A stretch of DNA of 64,000 bases from Spirochaetota bacterium (GTDB lineage Bacteria; Spirochaetota; Spirochaetia; Treponematales; Treponemataceae). Below the pieces are notes generated by a model, which saw nothing but the letters and a program-made list of their open reading frames with translations, searched no databases and was not told the origin of the DNA. Shown here piece by piece: positions 17,542 to 26,175 of this stretch. Position numbers and translations under genes: made by a program. Each line of letters begins with the position of its first letter. Within the stretch, counting starts at the first letter, position 1. The stretch is taken from positions 124,001-188,000 of the forward strand of contig JAEZST010000018.1 of assembly GCA_023443865.1 (NCBI GenBank), given 5' to 3'.

Positions 17542-18084
17542 ATGATAAATATCCAGAACGCGTCGAATCAGTACCTCACGTTCACCATTAGCGACGAACA
17601 GTACGCAATGCCGGTAACCCACGTGCGAGAGGTACTCACGGTCCCCAAAATCACGCATATCCCCCGTATGCCTGATGCGATGAAAGGGGTTATTAACCTT
17701 CGGGGCTCGGTTGTTCCCATATTCGACTTGAAAACCAAATTCGGTATGGGAGAGACCGATATTACAGACGAAACCGCCATTATAGTGATTGAATTATCGC
17801 AGGAAGAGTCCGAGACAAGTCAAAGAAACCAACACATCGGGCTTTACACCGATTCCGTGAAAAAAGTCATATCACTACCTCCGGATATGATTGATCCGGC
17901 CCCGCGAATCGGGGCGCAGATACAAACATCCTTTATCGCCGGAATGGGCCATGTCGATGGCGAGTTTATCGTCATATTGAATATTTTCGACATCTTAACT
18001 TCCAACGACCTAGAGACGGTTGAGTCTCTCGTGGATGCCGATACAATTTTTAACAAAAGCGAGCGGAAAGGAGAACGTACATGA
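17542..18084 (+). CDS. cheW: CheW-like chemotaxis coupling protein
   Basis: A 180-residue CheW domain that links receptors to the CheA kinase. Recognisable parts are LTFTISDEQYAMPVTHVREV, PDAMKGVINLRGSVVPIFDL and the final FIAGMGHVDGEFIVILNIFD. It is intact, begins two bases after the broken receptor gene, and overlaps a 34-codon frame at its end. In the absence of a linked cheA it must serve kinases encoded elsewhere, or be a passenger in a decaying insert. Confidence 0.9.
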   Translation: MINIQNASNQYLTFTISDEQYAMPVTHVREVLTVPKITHIPRMPDAMKGVINLRGSVVPIFDLKTKFGMGETDITDETAIIVIELSQEESETSQRNQHIGLYTDSVKKVISLPPDMIDPAPRIGAQIQTSFIAGMGHVDGEFIVILNIFDILTSNDLETVESLVDADTIFNKSERKGERT

Positions 18085-18185
18085 ACCATTTAAATAGAAT
18101 GGATGATGATTCGTTATCCATACGACGGTGTCTCGACTTGATTCTAAACGAATCTGGGCTCGCGGGTTCCGACGCGAAGGATTAA
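18081..18185 (+). pseudogene. 34-codon frame, possible CheR N-terminal remnant
   Basis: An ATG overlaps the cheW stop (ATGA) and reads MNHLNRMDDDSLSIRRCLD and onward to 34 residues before a TAA. The helical start ending LILNESGLAG resembles the opening of CheR methyltransferases, which often follow cheW, so this may be a truncated cheR. The resemblance is weak and the stretch is short. Confidence 0.3.
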
Positions 18186-18386
18186 GGCTTAGAATCGCGC
18201 TCCTTGTGCGATCGGAACCTTTGGGGCTGCAGCGTTAAGCGCGACTTTACCGCCTTTTCACTGCAGCCTTTCGGTTTCCGGAAGAGGTTATTTTCCTTAT
18301 ATCCGCCGACTAAACGCTCTTGCGATGGATGAATTCCATAATGGGCCTTGAGCGCATCGCGGTTTTCCTTTTTCCCTTTGTGTCGA
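18186..18386. other. intergenic region between cheW remnant and antiporter
   Basis: No gene is supported here. An 8-bp inverted repeat (GGCTGCAG at 18225-18232, CTGCAGCC at 18261-18268) lies between the two converging units and could act as a weak terminator, but no T-run follows it. The minus strand stays open for about 60 codons without a start, perhaps the remnant of a lost gene. Confidence 0.3.
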
Positions 18387-19847
18387 TCAGTGATTGCCGG
18401 GATCGTTATTTATGAATTCTATAGTTTTGTCGATTTTTGATGAGTGAGACAGAATATAGAGGATATCGTTTCCTTGCAGCCGAGTACTGCCTTTCGGTAA
18501 AATTATCTGACCGTTTCGGACGATCGAGCTTATTAATACCTCTTTATCGAGATTGAGTTCTTTTATGGGTATATCGATATTGCGCGACGTTTCCTCGACT
18601 ATAACCTCAAACATATCGATATCGCTGGATTGTAAGGAATGTAGCTCCACGGTATGGGGCGATTCCTGTTTTCTCTTCTCGGTAAAGCGGAACGCTTTCG
18701 CCAAGGCGCCCAACGTCGACCCCTGAAGCAGGCAGGATAAGAAAACGGCAAAGAAAATCGTATCGAAAATAAAACCGTCGTTATCGATTCCGGCGGCCAA
18801 GGGGTAGGTCGCGAGGACTATCGGAACCGCGCCCTTGATCCCTCCCCACATTAAAAAGGCTTTCTCCTTGAGGGAATACTTGAAAGGTATCGTCGCGATC
18901 AGCACGGATAGGGGGCGCGCCACGAGCATCATTACCGCGACGATTATTACCGCTTCTTTCCAGATAAAAATAAAGCGATGCGGAAACGATAATAAGCCCA
19001 GCATAATGAACAATGCCATATTGAAAATGAAAGCCATACTCTCAAGAAAACTGCTTACGCTACGCTTCGCGGGAAATTGGGTATTACCGAGCCAATACCC
19101 CATGAAAAACACCGAGATTATCCCGTTTGCGCCGACTAAGTCGGAGAAGCCATAGCAAAAAAGTATGCAACCTAAAATGAGAACGCTGTAGTTCCCCCTA
19201 TCATCGGAACGAAGCAGATTGAAAATGAAAGTCGTTGCCTTAAAGCATACGAAGCCCACTAAAGTCCCCCCAACGAATTGCCATAGTAGCTTAATCACGG
19301 CGATGAAAGGGGATTCGAAAGCGCTTGTGGCTATTTGTATAAAAGTAATGGTAAGGATTATCGCCATGGGATCATTGGCGGCGGATTCAATATTTAGCGT
19401 GGTTGCCATCTTTGCCTTTATTGGATTGGCTTTGGTAATCATAAAAACGGCTGCCGCATCGGTCGATGAAATGATCGAAGAAATGATGAGGGAGTATATT
19501 ATATCGAACTTAAAGATGAAGTGTATCAGTAATCCTAAGATGCCGGACGTAAGAGCCACGCCAAGGGTCGCTAGCGTTAATGACGGACCCGCTACGCTAC
19601 GGAAAGCGTTTTTGCTAACGCGAAAGCCGCCATCGAATATTATGAATATCAACAGGTTATCGGCGATTCGCTTCGCCAATACCGCGTTATCAAAGTAGAA
19701 AAGATTGAGCACATCGCTTCCTACCAATACGCCTATCAATAAGAAGCCAATTAATAACGGCAAACCAAGCCGCGAACTAATTTTTGTCGACAATATCGCT
19801 AAAATCGTCACGAAGGAAATAAACAGTAACATTCCGACTCCCGCCAA
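18387..19847 (-). CDS. K+/H+ antiporter of the CPA1/NhaP2 type with TrkA-C domain
   Basis: A 486-residue protein with about twelve membrane segments in residues 1-385, including SSTDAAAVFMITKANPIKAK and NIESAANDPMAI (the ND ion-binding pair of CPA1 antiporters), and WGGIKGAVPIVLATYPLAAG. The last 90 residues form a TrkA-C/RCK-C-like domain (IDIPIKELNLDKEVLISSIV, ILPKGSTRLQGNDILYILSH). This is the layout of NhaP2/CvrA potassium/proton antiporters, which export K+ in exchange for protons and are gated by a nucleotide or metabolite. It appears intact, is transcribed toward the broken chemotaxis genes, and has low GC for this window. Confidence 0.85.
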   Translation of the reverse strand: MAGVGMLLFISFVTILAILSTKISSRLGLPLLIGFLLIGVLVGSDVLNLFYFDNAVLAKRIADNLLIFIIFDGGFRVSKNAFRSVAGPSLTLATLGVALTSGILGLLIHFIFKFDIIYSLIISSIISSTDAAAVFMITKANPIKAKMATTLNIESAANDPMAIILTITFIQIATSAFESPFIAVIKLLWQFVGGTLVGFVCFKATTFIFNLLRSDDRGNYSVLILGCILFCYGFSDLVGANGIISVFFMGYWLGNTQFPAKRSVSSFLESMAFIFNMALFIMLGLLSFPHRFIFIWKEAVIIVAVMMLVARPLSVLIATIPFKYSLKEKAFLMWGGIKGAVPIVLATYPLAAGIDNDGFIFDTIFFAVFLSCLLQGSTLGALAKAFRFTEKRKQESPHTVELHSLQSSDIDMFEVIVEETSRNIDIPIKELNLDKEVLISSIVRNGQIILPKGSTRLQGNDILYILSHSSKIDKTIEFINNDPGNH

Positions 19848-19979
19848 AGTTCCCTACGAATTTATAAAAATCGTTACATACACGATAACACCGCCTTTTT
19901 TCAGGCGACGGTTTGATTAATGTAATCATAACTTACCCGTAATTCAACGGGTACTATTCGCGTTACGCGGTCTGACTTC

Positions 19980-20047
19980 TTCGCCACTCCTCGCTAAAAG
20001 TGTAAGCGAGCTTCGGCGGGAATGCCACGAATGAATTTGCCCGGCCG
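19980..20047. repeat. right 68-bp direct repeat flanking a decaying insert
   Basis: This is the second copy of the segment at 14588-14655, in the same orientation, with a single mismatch. It ends 79 bases before the kinase/cyclase gene. The copies may be target or attachment repeats of the insert, or members of a dispersed repeat family between which recombination could occur. Confidence 0.85.
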
Positions 20048-20125
20048 TTCCGCTGGCGCTTTCCTATAATGGTGAAATATTCGGTTTTCCCGTATATACT
20101 TGGCGTATAAGGGGATAAATGAAAA

Positions 20126-23100
20126 ATGATTGAAATCCATGGGTACGCGTTTGGCGAGCGTTTGGGCGAAAGCGGGGAGTGCGTCGTATACCGCGGAAGC
20201 CGAACGGATGACGGCTTTCCCGTAGTCTGCAAGGTCCTTAATCGGGAATACCCCACGGCGATCGAATTGTCCCGATTCAGGCACGAATACCGGATCGCCG
20301 CGCTCGTCGGGGGGCATGGAGGCGTTCGGGCCCTCGACCTCGTCTCGGCGGAAAACGCCCTCGCCATGGTCCTCGAGGATACCCGGGGAATCGCCCTTGA
20401 CCGGCACGAGAACGTATTGGGCGCGAGTATCGGCGAAAAGCTTACCCTTGCCGTGAATATGGCCGAAGCGCTCTCCCGCGTCCATGAAAAGGGAGTGATC
20501 CATCGCGATATTTGCCCTTCCAATATACTGACCGATTCCGCGGCCGTCGGGGCGACCTTTATCGACTTCGGCCTCGCCACCGAGCTCTCCGAGGAAAGCC
20601 TCGCGATCGAGGTTTCGGGCGAGCTGGTCGGCACCCTGTCCTGCGTCGCCCCCGAGCAAACCGGGCGGCTCAAAAGCCGCGTGGATTTCCGGAGCGATCT
20701 TTATTCACTCGGCGCCGTTTTGTACTGGCTTTTCTCGGGACGGATGCCCTTCACGGGAAAAGACGACCTCGAGCTCGTCTACGCCCATATCGCGAAAAGG
20801 CCCGAGCCCCTCGCGAAGCTCGTTCCGGGAATGCCCGGACCGGTGGGCGATATCGTCGCGAAGCTTCTGTGCAAGTCCAAGGACGAGCGGTACCAGAGCG
20901 CCGTCGGCCTCGCCAAGGACTTGCGCCGCTGCGCGGACGAGTACGCGTCCGCGGGAGAGATCGCGCCCTTTACGCTCTGCGAGAACGACGGCTACGGCAG
21001 GTTTTTCCTCCCGGGCAAGGTCTACGGGCGAACGGCAGAAACCGAGACCCTCCTGCGGACCTTCGCCGAGGTAACCGAAGGCGCCTCGCGGCTCCTTTTG
21101 GTTTCGGGCGAGCCGGGCGTCGGGAAAACGACCCTGGTACGGGAAATTCACGCGTCCGTGGCGCTCAGCAAATCCGTTTTCGTCGCCGGCAAGTGCAATC
21201 AACTGGAGCGTAACGTCCCGTACGGGGTTTTCCTTCAGGCCTTTCGGGAGCTGGAAGCCGAGCTCTCCATGATGGGCGAACCCTATCTCGAGTCGCTCCG
21301 GTCCCGCCTGGCCCCGGTACGGGCGCCGTTAATCGGGCTCGTGCCGGAGCTATCGCGCCTTCTCGGCGAATCGGAGGCGCCCGCGCCCCTCGAACCCGCG
21401 GCCTCGCAACGGCGGCTTATCCTGTCCTTGTGGGAGCTTCTCGCGGCGGTCGCCGGCGAAGAACGGCCCTTGGTCGTATTCCTCGACGATTTACAGTGGT
21501 GCGACGCGGCCTCCATGGAATTCCTGTCGGTCATCACGGGAAAAATCGCGGTGCCGCGGCTTTTGGCCGTCGGCTCGTACCGGGTGAACGAGGTGCCCGA
21601 AGGCCACCCGCTCAACTCGCTGATCCGATCCCCCGATACCGTCTCGATTCGGCTTGGCCCCCTGGGCCTCGACTCGCTGAACCTTCTCGTCTCCGACTCC
21701 CTCAGGCGCGATCCCGGGGCGACCGGCGACCTGACCGCGGTGCTGTACGCGAAGTCGGGCGGGAACCCCTTTTACGCCAAGGAAATCCTCCTTTCCCTCC
21801 GCGATTCGGGAGCGTTCGCCCTTGATCCGAAAGACAATCGCTGGAATTGGGATATGGCCGCCATCGAGCGGGCGGAACTCGGCGCCAACGTTATCGACTT
21901 TCTCGTGGCGAAAACCCGGGACTTGTCCGGGAACGCCCTGGCCGCGCTAAAAATCGCCGCATGCATCGGCGACTCCTTCGACGCGCGCCTATTGTCCCTC
22001 GTCGGGAACATGCCCCTATCGAGCCTGGAGGCGGAACTGCGGGCCGCCATGGAGCGCGAGATTATCGTGCCCTTGAACGGGGAAGTCGGGTTATTGTCCC
22101 TCGAACGCCTGGAACTCGAGGCTACCGGTTCGCGCATAACCTTTAAATTCCGGCACGATCGTCTCCGGCAGGCGATCCTTTCCATAACGGACGAAGGGGA
22201 AATGCGGAATATCCGCGCGCGGATCGGCGCCGCGCTTCTCGCGGACTACGAGAACGGGAAGGCCGACGGAACCCTTATCGAGCTGGTAAACCACTTGAAC
22301 GCGGGCATAGCGCCCGCCGACGGCCGGGAACGGCGGAAACTCGCCGCCCTTAACCGGGAGGCGGGAGATCGGGCCATGCGGTCCACGGCGTTTCGGACGG
22401 CCGCGGAGTTTTACGGCAAGGGGAGGGAACTCCTAAACGAAGACGGCGAAGAAAGCCTTCGGGAAACCCGCTTCAATCTCGCCCTCGGACAGGCGGAAGC
22501 GACCTTCCTCGCGGGCGATCCCGATTCCGCCCAGCCCCCGCTTTCCGAGGCAGACTCCCTGGCGGCGGGCCCGCTTGATTCGGCCCGCGTTTCCATAGTC
22601 CGTTCGCGGATTCTCGAATTCGGCGGGGACCTGTACGGGGCCATCGGCGAAATACGGCGAATCCTCGTCCTCTTCGGGGTGCGGCTCCCGGAAAGCGACG
22701 CGGAAACGCGGGCCGCCCTCGGCGACGGCTTGGGCCGAATCATGGGAACGCTCGCCCAAGCGCCGATCGAAAGCCTTCCCGTCCTCGACGAAACGCGCGA
22801 CGCGGCGGCGGCTATGTCGATGCGCCTCTTGGCGCAAATCGTTCCCGCCGCTATCCAGGTAAATTATCAGCTGTACCTCGTCACGACCCTTGCCATGGTA
22901 GACCTCACCCTATCCAAGGGCCTGTCCCAGGAATCGTGCAAATGCGTGGTCGACGCGGGAATCATGGTCGCCTCCATGCTCGGCGAGTACGAGACGGGGT
23001 ATCGGTTGGGCAAGGCCGCGTTCGCGCTCCTGGACCGGCTCAAGGCCGAGGGGTCGCGGCCCTCGGTCTACTTTTCCTTTACCTACGTATCCCATATGCG

Positions 23101-25306
23101 CCGGCATTTTCGGGAAAGCCTTGAGTATTACGGGCTTTCCTACCGTACGGGGCATGAGAACGGGGATATGCAGCACGCGATGTACGCGCTTTCCCACCGC
23201 GCGTTTCTCATGACGTGGGCCGGCATTGGGCTGGAAGAATGCGAACGCGAAACCGCCGCCGCCGTTTCTTTCCTCGCGGAAATGCGGGGCTTTATCCAGC
23301 TCAAGCTCGCCGAACTCGTTATGCAGGCGATACGGAAACTTCGAACCCCGCCCGGAGACCAAGCGGAAGCCGGCTGGGACCGCTCGGACGGCGAGCTGCT
23401 CGCGCAGGTTCACCAAACGAAAAACATGGTCCTTCTGGTTCGCTTCGCGCAATTTAACGCCTTTTTCCATTACCTCACGGGAGAGCGCGAGGCGGCGGAG
23501 AAATGGAACGACATGGCCGAAGGGGCCATATTCGCCTCGGGAACCGATTTTCCCGTCGCAGACCATTACCTGGTACGGGCCCTTCTATCGATCGACCGGC
23601 TGGAATCGGCCGAATCCGAAGATCGGGACGCGGCCTTCGCCAGGATCGAATCTAGCCTCGCGACGCTGAAAAAATGGGCCTATAGTTGCCCGGAGAATTT
23701 CGAGCACAAATTCCTCCTCGTTTCGGCGGAGCTCTCGGCGTATCGAAAAGAACCCATCGAAGAGACCCTTGCGCTGTACCGTCGGGCCGCCTCATCGATA
23801 CCTGCGGGCGACTTCCCGCATATGGCGGCGCTTATTAAGGAGCTGGAGGGCCGCTTTTGGCTCCGCTTCGGTGACGAATCCATCGCGAAGGCCTTTCTTC
23901 AGGATTCCCGCTATCGGTACGAGCGGTGGGGGGCGATACGGAAGGCGAGATGCATGGAACGCGCGTATCCCCTTTTGTTCTCGGCCCGGGGCGACGAGTC
24001 CGGCGGGCCGACTTTCGGGAACGGGAGCGTTTCTTCGGGCTCGCTCGATCTCGGCTCGATCACGAAGTCGGTCCAGGCTATCTCCGGAGAAATCAAGGCG
24101 GACCAGCTCCTCATAACCCTCATGGGAATCGTCATGGAGAACGCCGGGGCCCAAAAGGGGTGCATCGTTCTCGAAAACGACGACGGCCGCGGCCTCACCG
24201 TGGAAGCGCGGAAAACGCCGTCGGCGGAATGCGTCGAGTTGGTGAATTCGACGCCCCTCGGCGAAAGCGAGGACCTCTGCCTCGCCCTCGCGAAAGCCGT
24301 TAAACGGGGAAAGAAAACCCTCGCGCTCGACAACGCCTCCGGTTCGGGCCCCTTTCGCGACGACCCGTACGTCCGGCAATACGGGGTCAAGTCGGTTCTC
24401 TGCGTGCCCATCCTGCGCCGTAACGCCTTTCGGGGACTCCTCTACCTCGAAAACAACCTTTCGGAGGGCGTTTTCAACGCCGCGCGGCTCGCCGTTCTGG
24501 AAATCATCGCGGCCCAAGCCGCCATTTCGACGGAAATCGCCCGGCTATACTCCCGAATGGAAGAAAAGGTCAACGAACGAACCAGGGAATTGAACGAGGC
24601 CAACGCGAAACTGAAAGAGCTTACCCTGATCGATCCGCTCACGCAGCTGAATAACCGCCGGTATTTCCTGAACTACGTCGTTGGCATAGCCGAGCGGTAT
24701 ATCCAAAGAATCGTACGGTCCCGGGAACGCGCGGAACACCGGAGCCAGTCCGCTCAAGACACGGTTCTCGGGGTGTTTCTCATAGACATTGACCACTTTA
24801 AGACGGTAAACGACGAATGGGGCCACGCGGTCGGCGACGATATGCTCGTGGGGGTATCAAACGCGCTCCGGTCGCTCGTTCGCGCCGATGACTTCATTAT
24901 CCGGTGGGGCGGCGAGGAATTCCTGGTAATACTCAATAACACGAAGGCGGAGTATCTCGAAAGCTTTGCCCGAAAGGTCTTGAAGTCGGTGGCTTCCGTT
25001 TCCGTTCCCACGGGCTCCGGCGGGTTTATCTCGAAAACCTGCTCGGTCGGCTACGCCTCGCTCCCGTTCATCGGCGACGCGCCCGGCGCGTTATCCCTGG
25101 AACAAACGGTCATGATGAGCGACCGGGGCATGTATATCGCCAAGGGCAACGGGCGTAACCGCGCCGTCAATATGGCCTGGAAGGGCCGCCTTGAAGCGGG
25201 CCGCGAGGGGGATACCCTCGAACGGTTCAGGCGTTCCCTCGGGGAAAGTCCCGAAACGCTGGGCGAGTTCGTCGGCGCGCGCGAAATCGCTGGCGAAGCC
25301 TATTAG
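20126..25306 (+). CDS. serine/threonine kinase - AAA ATPase - GAF - diguanylate cyclase
   Basis: A 1726-residue cytoplasmic signalling protein. Residues 10-270 are a Hanks-type kinase with H126-R-D in the catalytic loop (VIHRDICPSNIL) and D147-F-G. Residues 300-620 are a STAND/AAA-like ATPase (Walker A GEPGVGKTT 328-336; Walker B VVFLDDLQW near 453). A long helical TPR-like region follows to about 1290, then a GAF domain (1305-1470), a coiled coil (EEKVNERTRELNEANAKLKE) and a GGDEF domain (about 1500-1690). The active site is G-G-E-E-F 1595-1599, and an inhibitory RxxD (RADD 1586-1589) lies five residues upstream, so it should make c-di-GMP under product inhibition. No membrane segment is seen. 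The gene is alone, just right of the second 68-bp repeat. Confidence 0.9.
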   Translation: MIEIHGYAFGERLGESGECVVYRGSRTDDGFPVVCKVLNREYPTAIELSRFRHEYRIAALVGGHGGVRALDLVSAENALAMVLEDTRGIALDRHENVLGASIGEKLTLAVNMAEALSRVHEKGVIHRDICPSNILTDSAAVGATFIDFGLATELSEESLAIEVSGELVGTLSCVAPEQTGRLKSRVDFRSDLYSLGAVLYWLFSGRMPFTGKDDLELVYAHIAKRPEPLAKLVPGMPGPVGDIVAKLLCKSKDERYQSAVGLAKDLRRCADEYASAGEIAPFTLCENDGYGRFFLPGKVYGRTAETETLLRTFAEVTEGASRLLLVSGEPGVGKTTLVREIHASVALSKSVFVAGKCNQLERNVPYGVFLQAFRELEAELSMMGEPYLESLRSRLAPVRAPLIGLVPELSRLLGESEAPAPLEPAASQRRLILSLWELLAAVAGEERPLVVFLDDLQWCDAASMEFLSVITGKIAVPRLLAVGSYRVNEVPEGHPLNSLIRSPDTVSIRLGPLGLDSLNLLVSDSLRRDPGATGDLTAVLYAKSGGNPFYAKEILLSLRDSGAFALDPKDNRWNWDMAAIERAELGANVIDFLVAKTRDLSGNALAALKIAACIGDSFDARLLSLVGNMPLSSLEAELRAAMEREIIVPLNGEVGLLSLERLELEATGSRITFKFRHDRLRQAILSITDEGEMRNIRARIGAALLADYENGKADGTLIELVNHLNAGIAPADGRERRKLAALNREAGDRAMRSTAFRTAAEFYGKGRELLNEDGEESLRETRFNLALGQAEATFLAGDPDSAQPPLSEADSLAAGPLDSARVSIVRSRILEFGGDLYGAIGEIRRILVLFGVRLPESDAETRAALGDGLGRIMGTLAQAPIESLPVLDETRDAAAAMSMRLLAQIVPAAIQVNYQLYLVTTLAMVDLTLSKGLSQESCKCVVDAGIMVASMLGEYETGYRLGKAAFALLDRLKAEGSRPSVYFSFTYVSHMRRHFRESLEYYGLSYRTGHENGDMQHAMYALSHRAFLMTWAGIGLEECERETAAAVSFLAEMRGFIQLKLAELVMQAIRKLRTPPGDQAEAGWDRSDGELLAQVHQTKNMVLLVRFAQFNAFFHYLTGEREAAEKWNDMAEGAIFASGTDFPVADHYLVRALLSIDRLESAESEDRDAAFARIESSLATLKKWAYSCPENFEHKFLLVSAELSAYRKEPIEETLALYRRAASSIPAGDFPHMAALIKELEGRFWLRFGDESIAKAFLQDSRYRYERWGAIRKARCMERAYPLLFSARGDESGGPTFGNGSVSSGSLDLGSITKSVQAISGEIKADQLLITLMGIVMENAGAQKGCIVLENDDGRGLTVEARKTPSAECVELVNSTPLGESEDLCLALAKAVKRGKKTLALDNASGSGPFRDDPYVRQYGVKSVLCVPILRRNAFRGLLYLENNLSEGVFNAARLAVLEIIAAQAAISTEIARLYSRMEEKVNERTRELNEANAKLKELTLIDPLTQLNNRRYFLNYVVGIAERYIQRIVRSRERAEHRSQSAQDTVLGVFLIDIDHFKTVNDEWGHAVGDDMLVGVSNALRSLVRADDFIIRWGGEEFLVILNNTKAEYLESFARKVLKSVASVSVPTGSGGFISKTCSVGYASLPFIGDAPGALSLEQTVMMSDRGMYIAKGNGRNRAVNMAWKGRLEAGREGDTLERFRRSLGESPETLGEFVGAREIAGEAY

Positions 25307-25423
25307 CCCGTTCCGCCGGGAATATACCGTTTCTCGTAACGCGCGATACCATTGTCTCTTTTTTGGCAACGATCGGGTTCTCGATACGCGAAACCGATTC
25401 CGTCCGCCCCGTTGTCCCGTCCC

Positions 25424-25452
25424 TTGACAATATATTTCAAAGTTTCCATAAT
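25424..25452 (+). promoter_or_regulatory. promoter of the thioredoxin-like gene
   Basis: TTGACA at 25424-25429, a 17-base spacer and CATAAT at 25447-25452, about 20 bases before the ATG at 25473. The 18-bp ArsR-type operator candidate at 25442-25459 covers the -10. Confidence 0.75.
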
Positions 25453-25459
25453 TGGAAAC
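25442..25459. promoter_or_regulatory. ArsR-operator-like 18-bp inverted repeat, copy 1
   Basis: GTTTCCATAATTGGAAAC has 7-bp arms around TAAT. It covers the -10 of the thioredoxin-like gene. Related 18-mers sit in the divergent arsR promoter region at 28076-28093 (15 of 18 identical) and 28126-28143. Confidence 0.65.
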
Positions 25460-25472
25460 AAGGAGAATGCGT

Positions 25473-25700
25473 ATGAAAATCCAGATTCTGGGAACGGGAT
25501 GCCCCAAATGCAGGCAGCTCGAGGCCAACGCCAGGGAAGCGGTGGCGAAGAAGGGTATCGTGGCCGATATAGAGAAGGTGACGGACATCGACGCGATTAT
25601 GGAGATGGGCGTCATGATGACCCCGGCGCTCGCGATCGACGGCGAGGTGAAGAGCGTCGGAAAAGTGCTTACCGTTGATCAAATCGCCGCGCAATTCTGA
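25473..25700 (+). CDS. thioredoxin-family redox-active disulfide protein
   Basis: A 75-residue thioredoxin-fold protein, starting MKIQILGTGCPKC, with the redox pair C10-P-K-C13, the cis-proline in MTPALAIDGEV and a C-terminal helix. This family (redox-active disulfide protein type) is common in arsenic and permease clusters and may pass electrons to arsenate reductase. The start at 25473 has AAGGAG eight bases before it; an upstream in-frame ATG at 25452 lies in the promoter and is rejected. It is convergent with arsC and carries the shared operator. Confidence 0.88.
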   Translation: MKIQILGTGCPKCRQLEANAREAVAKKGIVADIEKVTDIDAIMEMGVMMTPALAIDGEVKSVGKVLTVDQIAAQF

Positions 25701-25726
25701 AGCTCGCGCGGCGCGGGCCCCCGGGG

Positions 25727-26155
25727 TTACTTTCGCGAATCGACCCAATCCTTAACCGTTTTACCGATCTGGTCGCGGATCGGCCTGATTCCGGCAAGCT
25801 TTTCCTCGTCGGTACCGGTCAGGGCCGAGGGATCGGGGAACCCCCAATGCATGCGCTCGTGCTTTCCCGGGAACATCGGGCACCGTTCCGCGTTCGATTC
25901 GTCGCATACCGTGACCACGTAATCGAAATGCTCTCCCCGGTCCACGTAATCCTGGGCTTTCTTCGCGTAATGCCCTTCCATGCCAATGCCGATTTCCTCC
26001 ATCGCCTTTACCACGAGTGGATTGAGCTTGCCGGCCTCGATTCCCGCGCTCGCTACCTCGTAACGGTCGCCGGCGAAATGCCTGAGGAAGGCCTCTCCCA
26101 TCTGGCTTCGGGCGGAATTGTGGATGCAGATGAACATAACCCGTTTCTTTTCCAT
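25727..26155 (-). CDS. arsC: arsenate reductase, thioredoxin-coupled type
   Basis: A 142-residue low-molecular-weight-phosphatase-like arsenate reductase. The catalytic loop is C10-IHNSAR-S17, and the two further redox cysteines are C84 and C92 in VCDESNAERCPMFPG, the triad used by the thioredoxin-linked ArsC class. It reduces As(V) to As(III) for export by the ACR3 pump encoded immediately upstream. It is the last gene of the arsR-acr3-arsC operon. A thioredoxin-family gene converges from the other side. Confidence 0.93.
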   Translation of the reverse strand: MEKKRVMFICIHNSARSQMGEAFLRHFAGDRYEVASAGIEAGKLNPLVVKAMEEIGIGMEGHYAKKAQDYVDRGEHFDYVVTVCDESNAERCPMFPGKHERMHWGFPDPSALTGTDEEKLAGIRPIRDQIGKTVKDWVDSRK

Positions 26156-26175
26156 GTTTGATACTCCTTAAGCGT

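Noticed and set aside
14588..20047. 68-bp repeats as integron attC sites
   Set aside because: No integrase, no GTTRRRY core in the right place and the genes between are in mixed orientation, so the integron reading has no support.
19963..20673. 236-residue minus-strand frames at the kinase gene start
   Set aside because: They are antisense to the kinase domain and run through the 68-bp repeat, whose translation resembles the start of the glycosidase frame only because the DNA is repeated.
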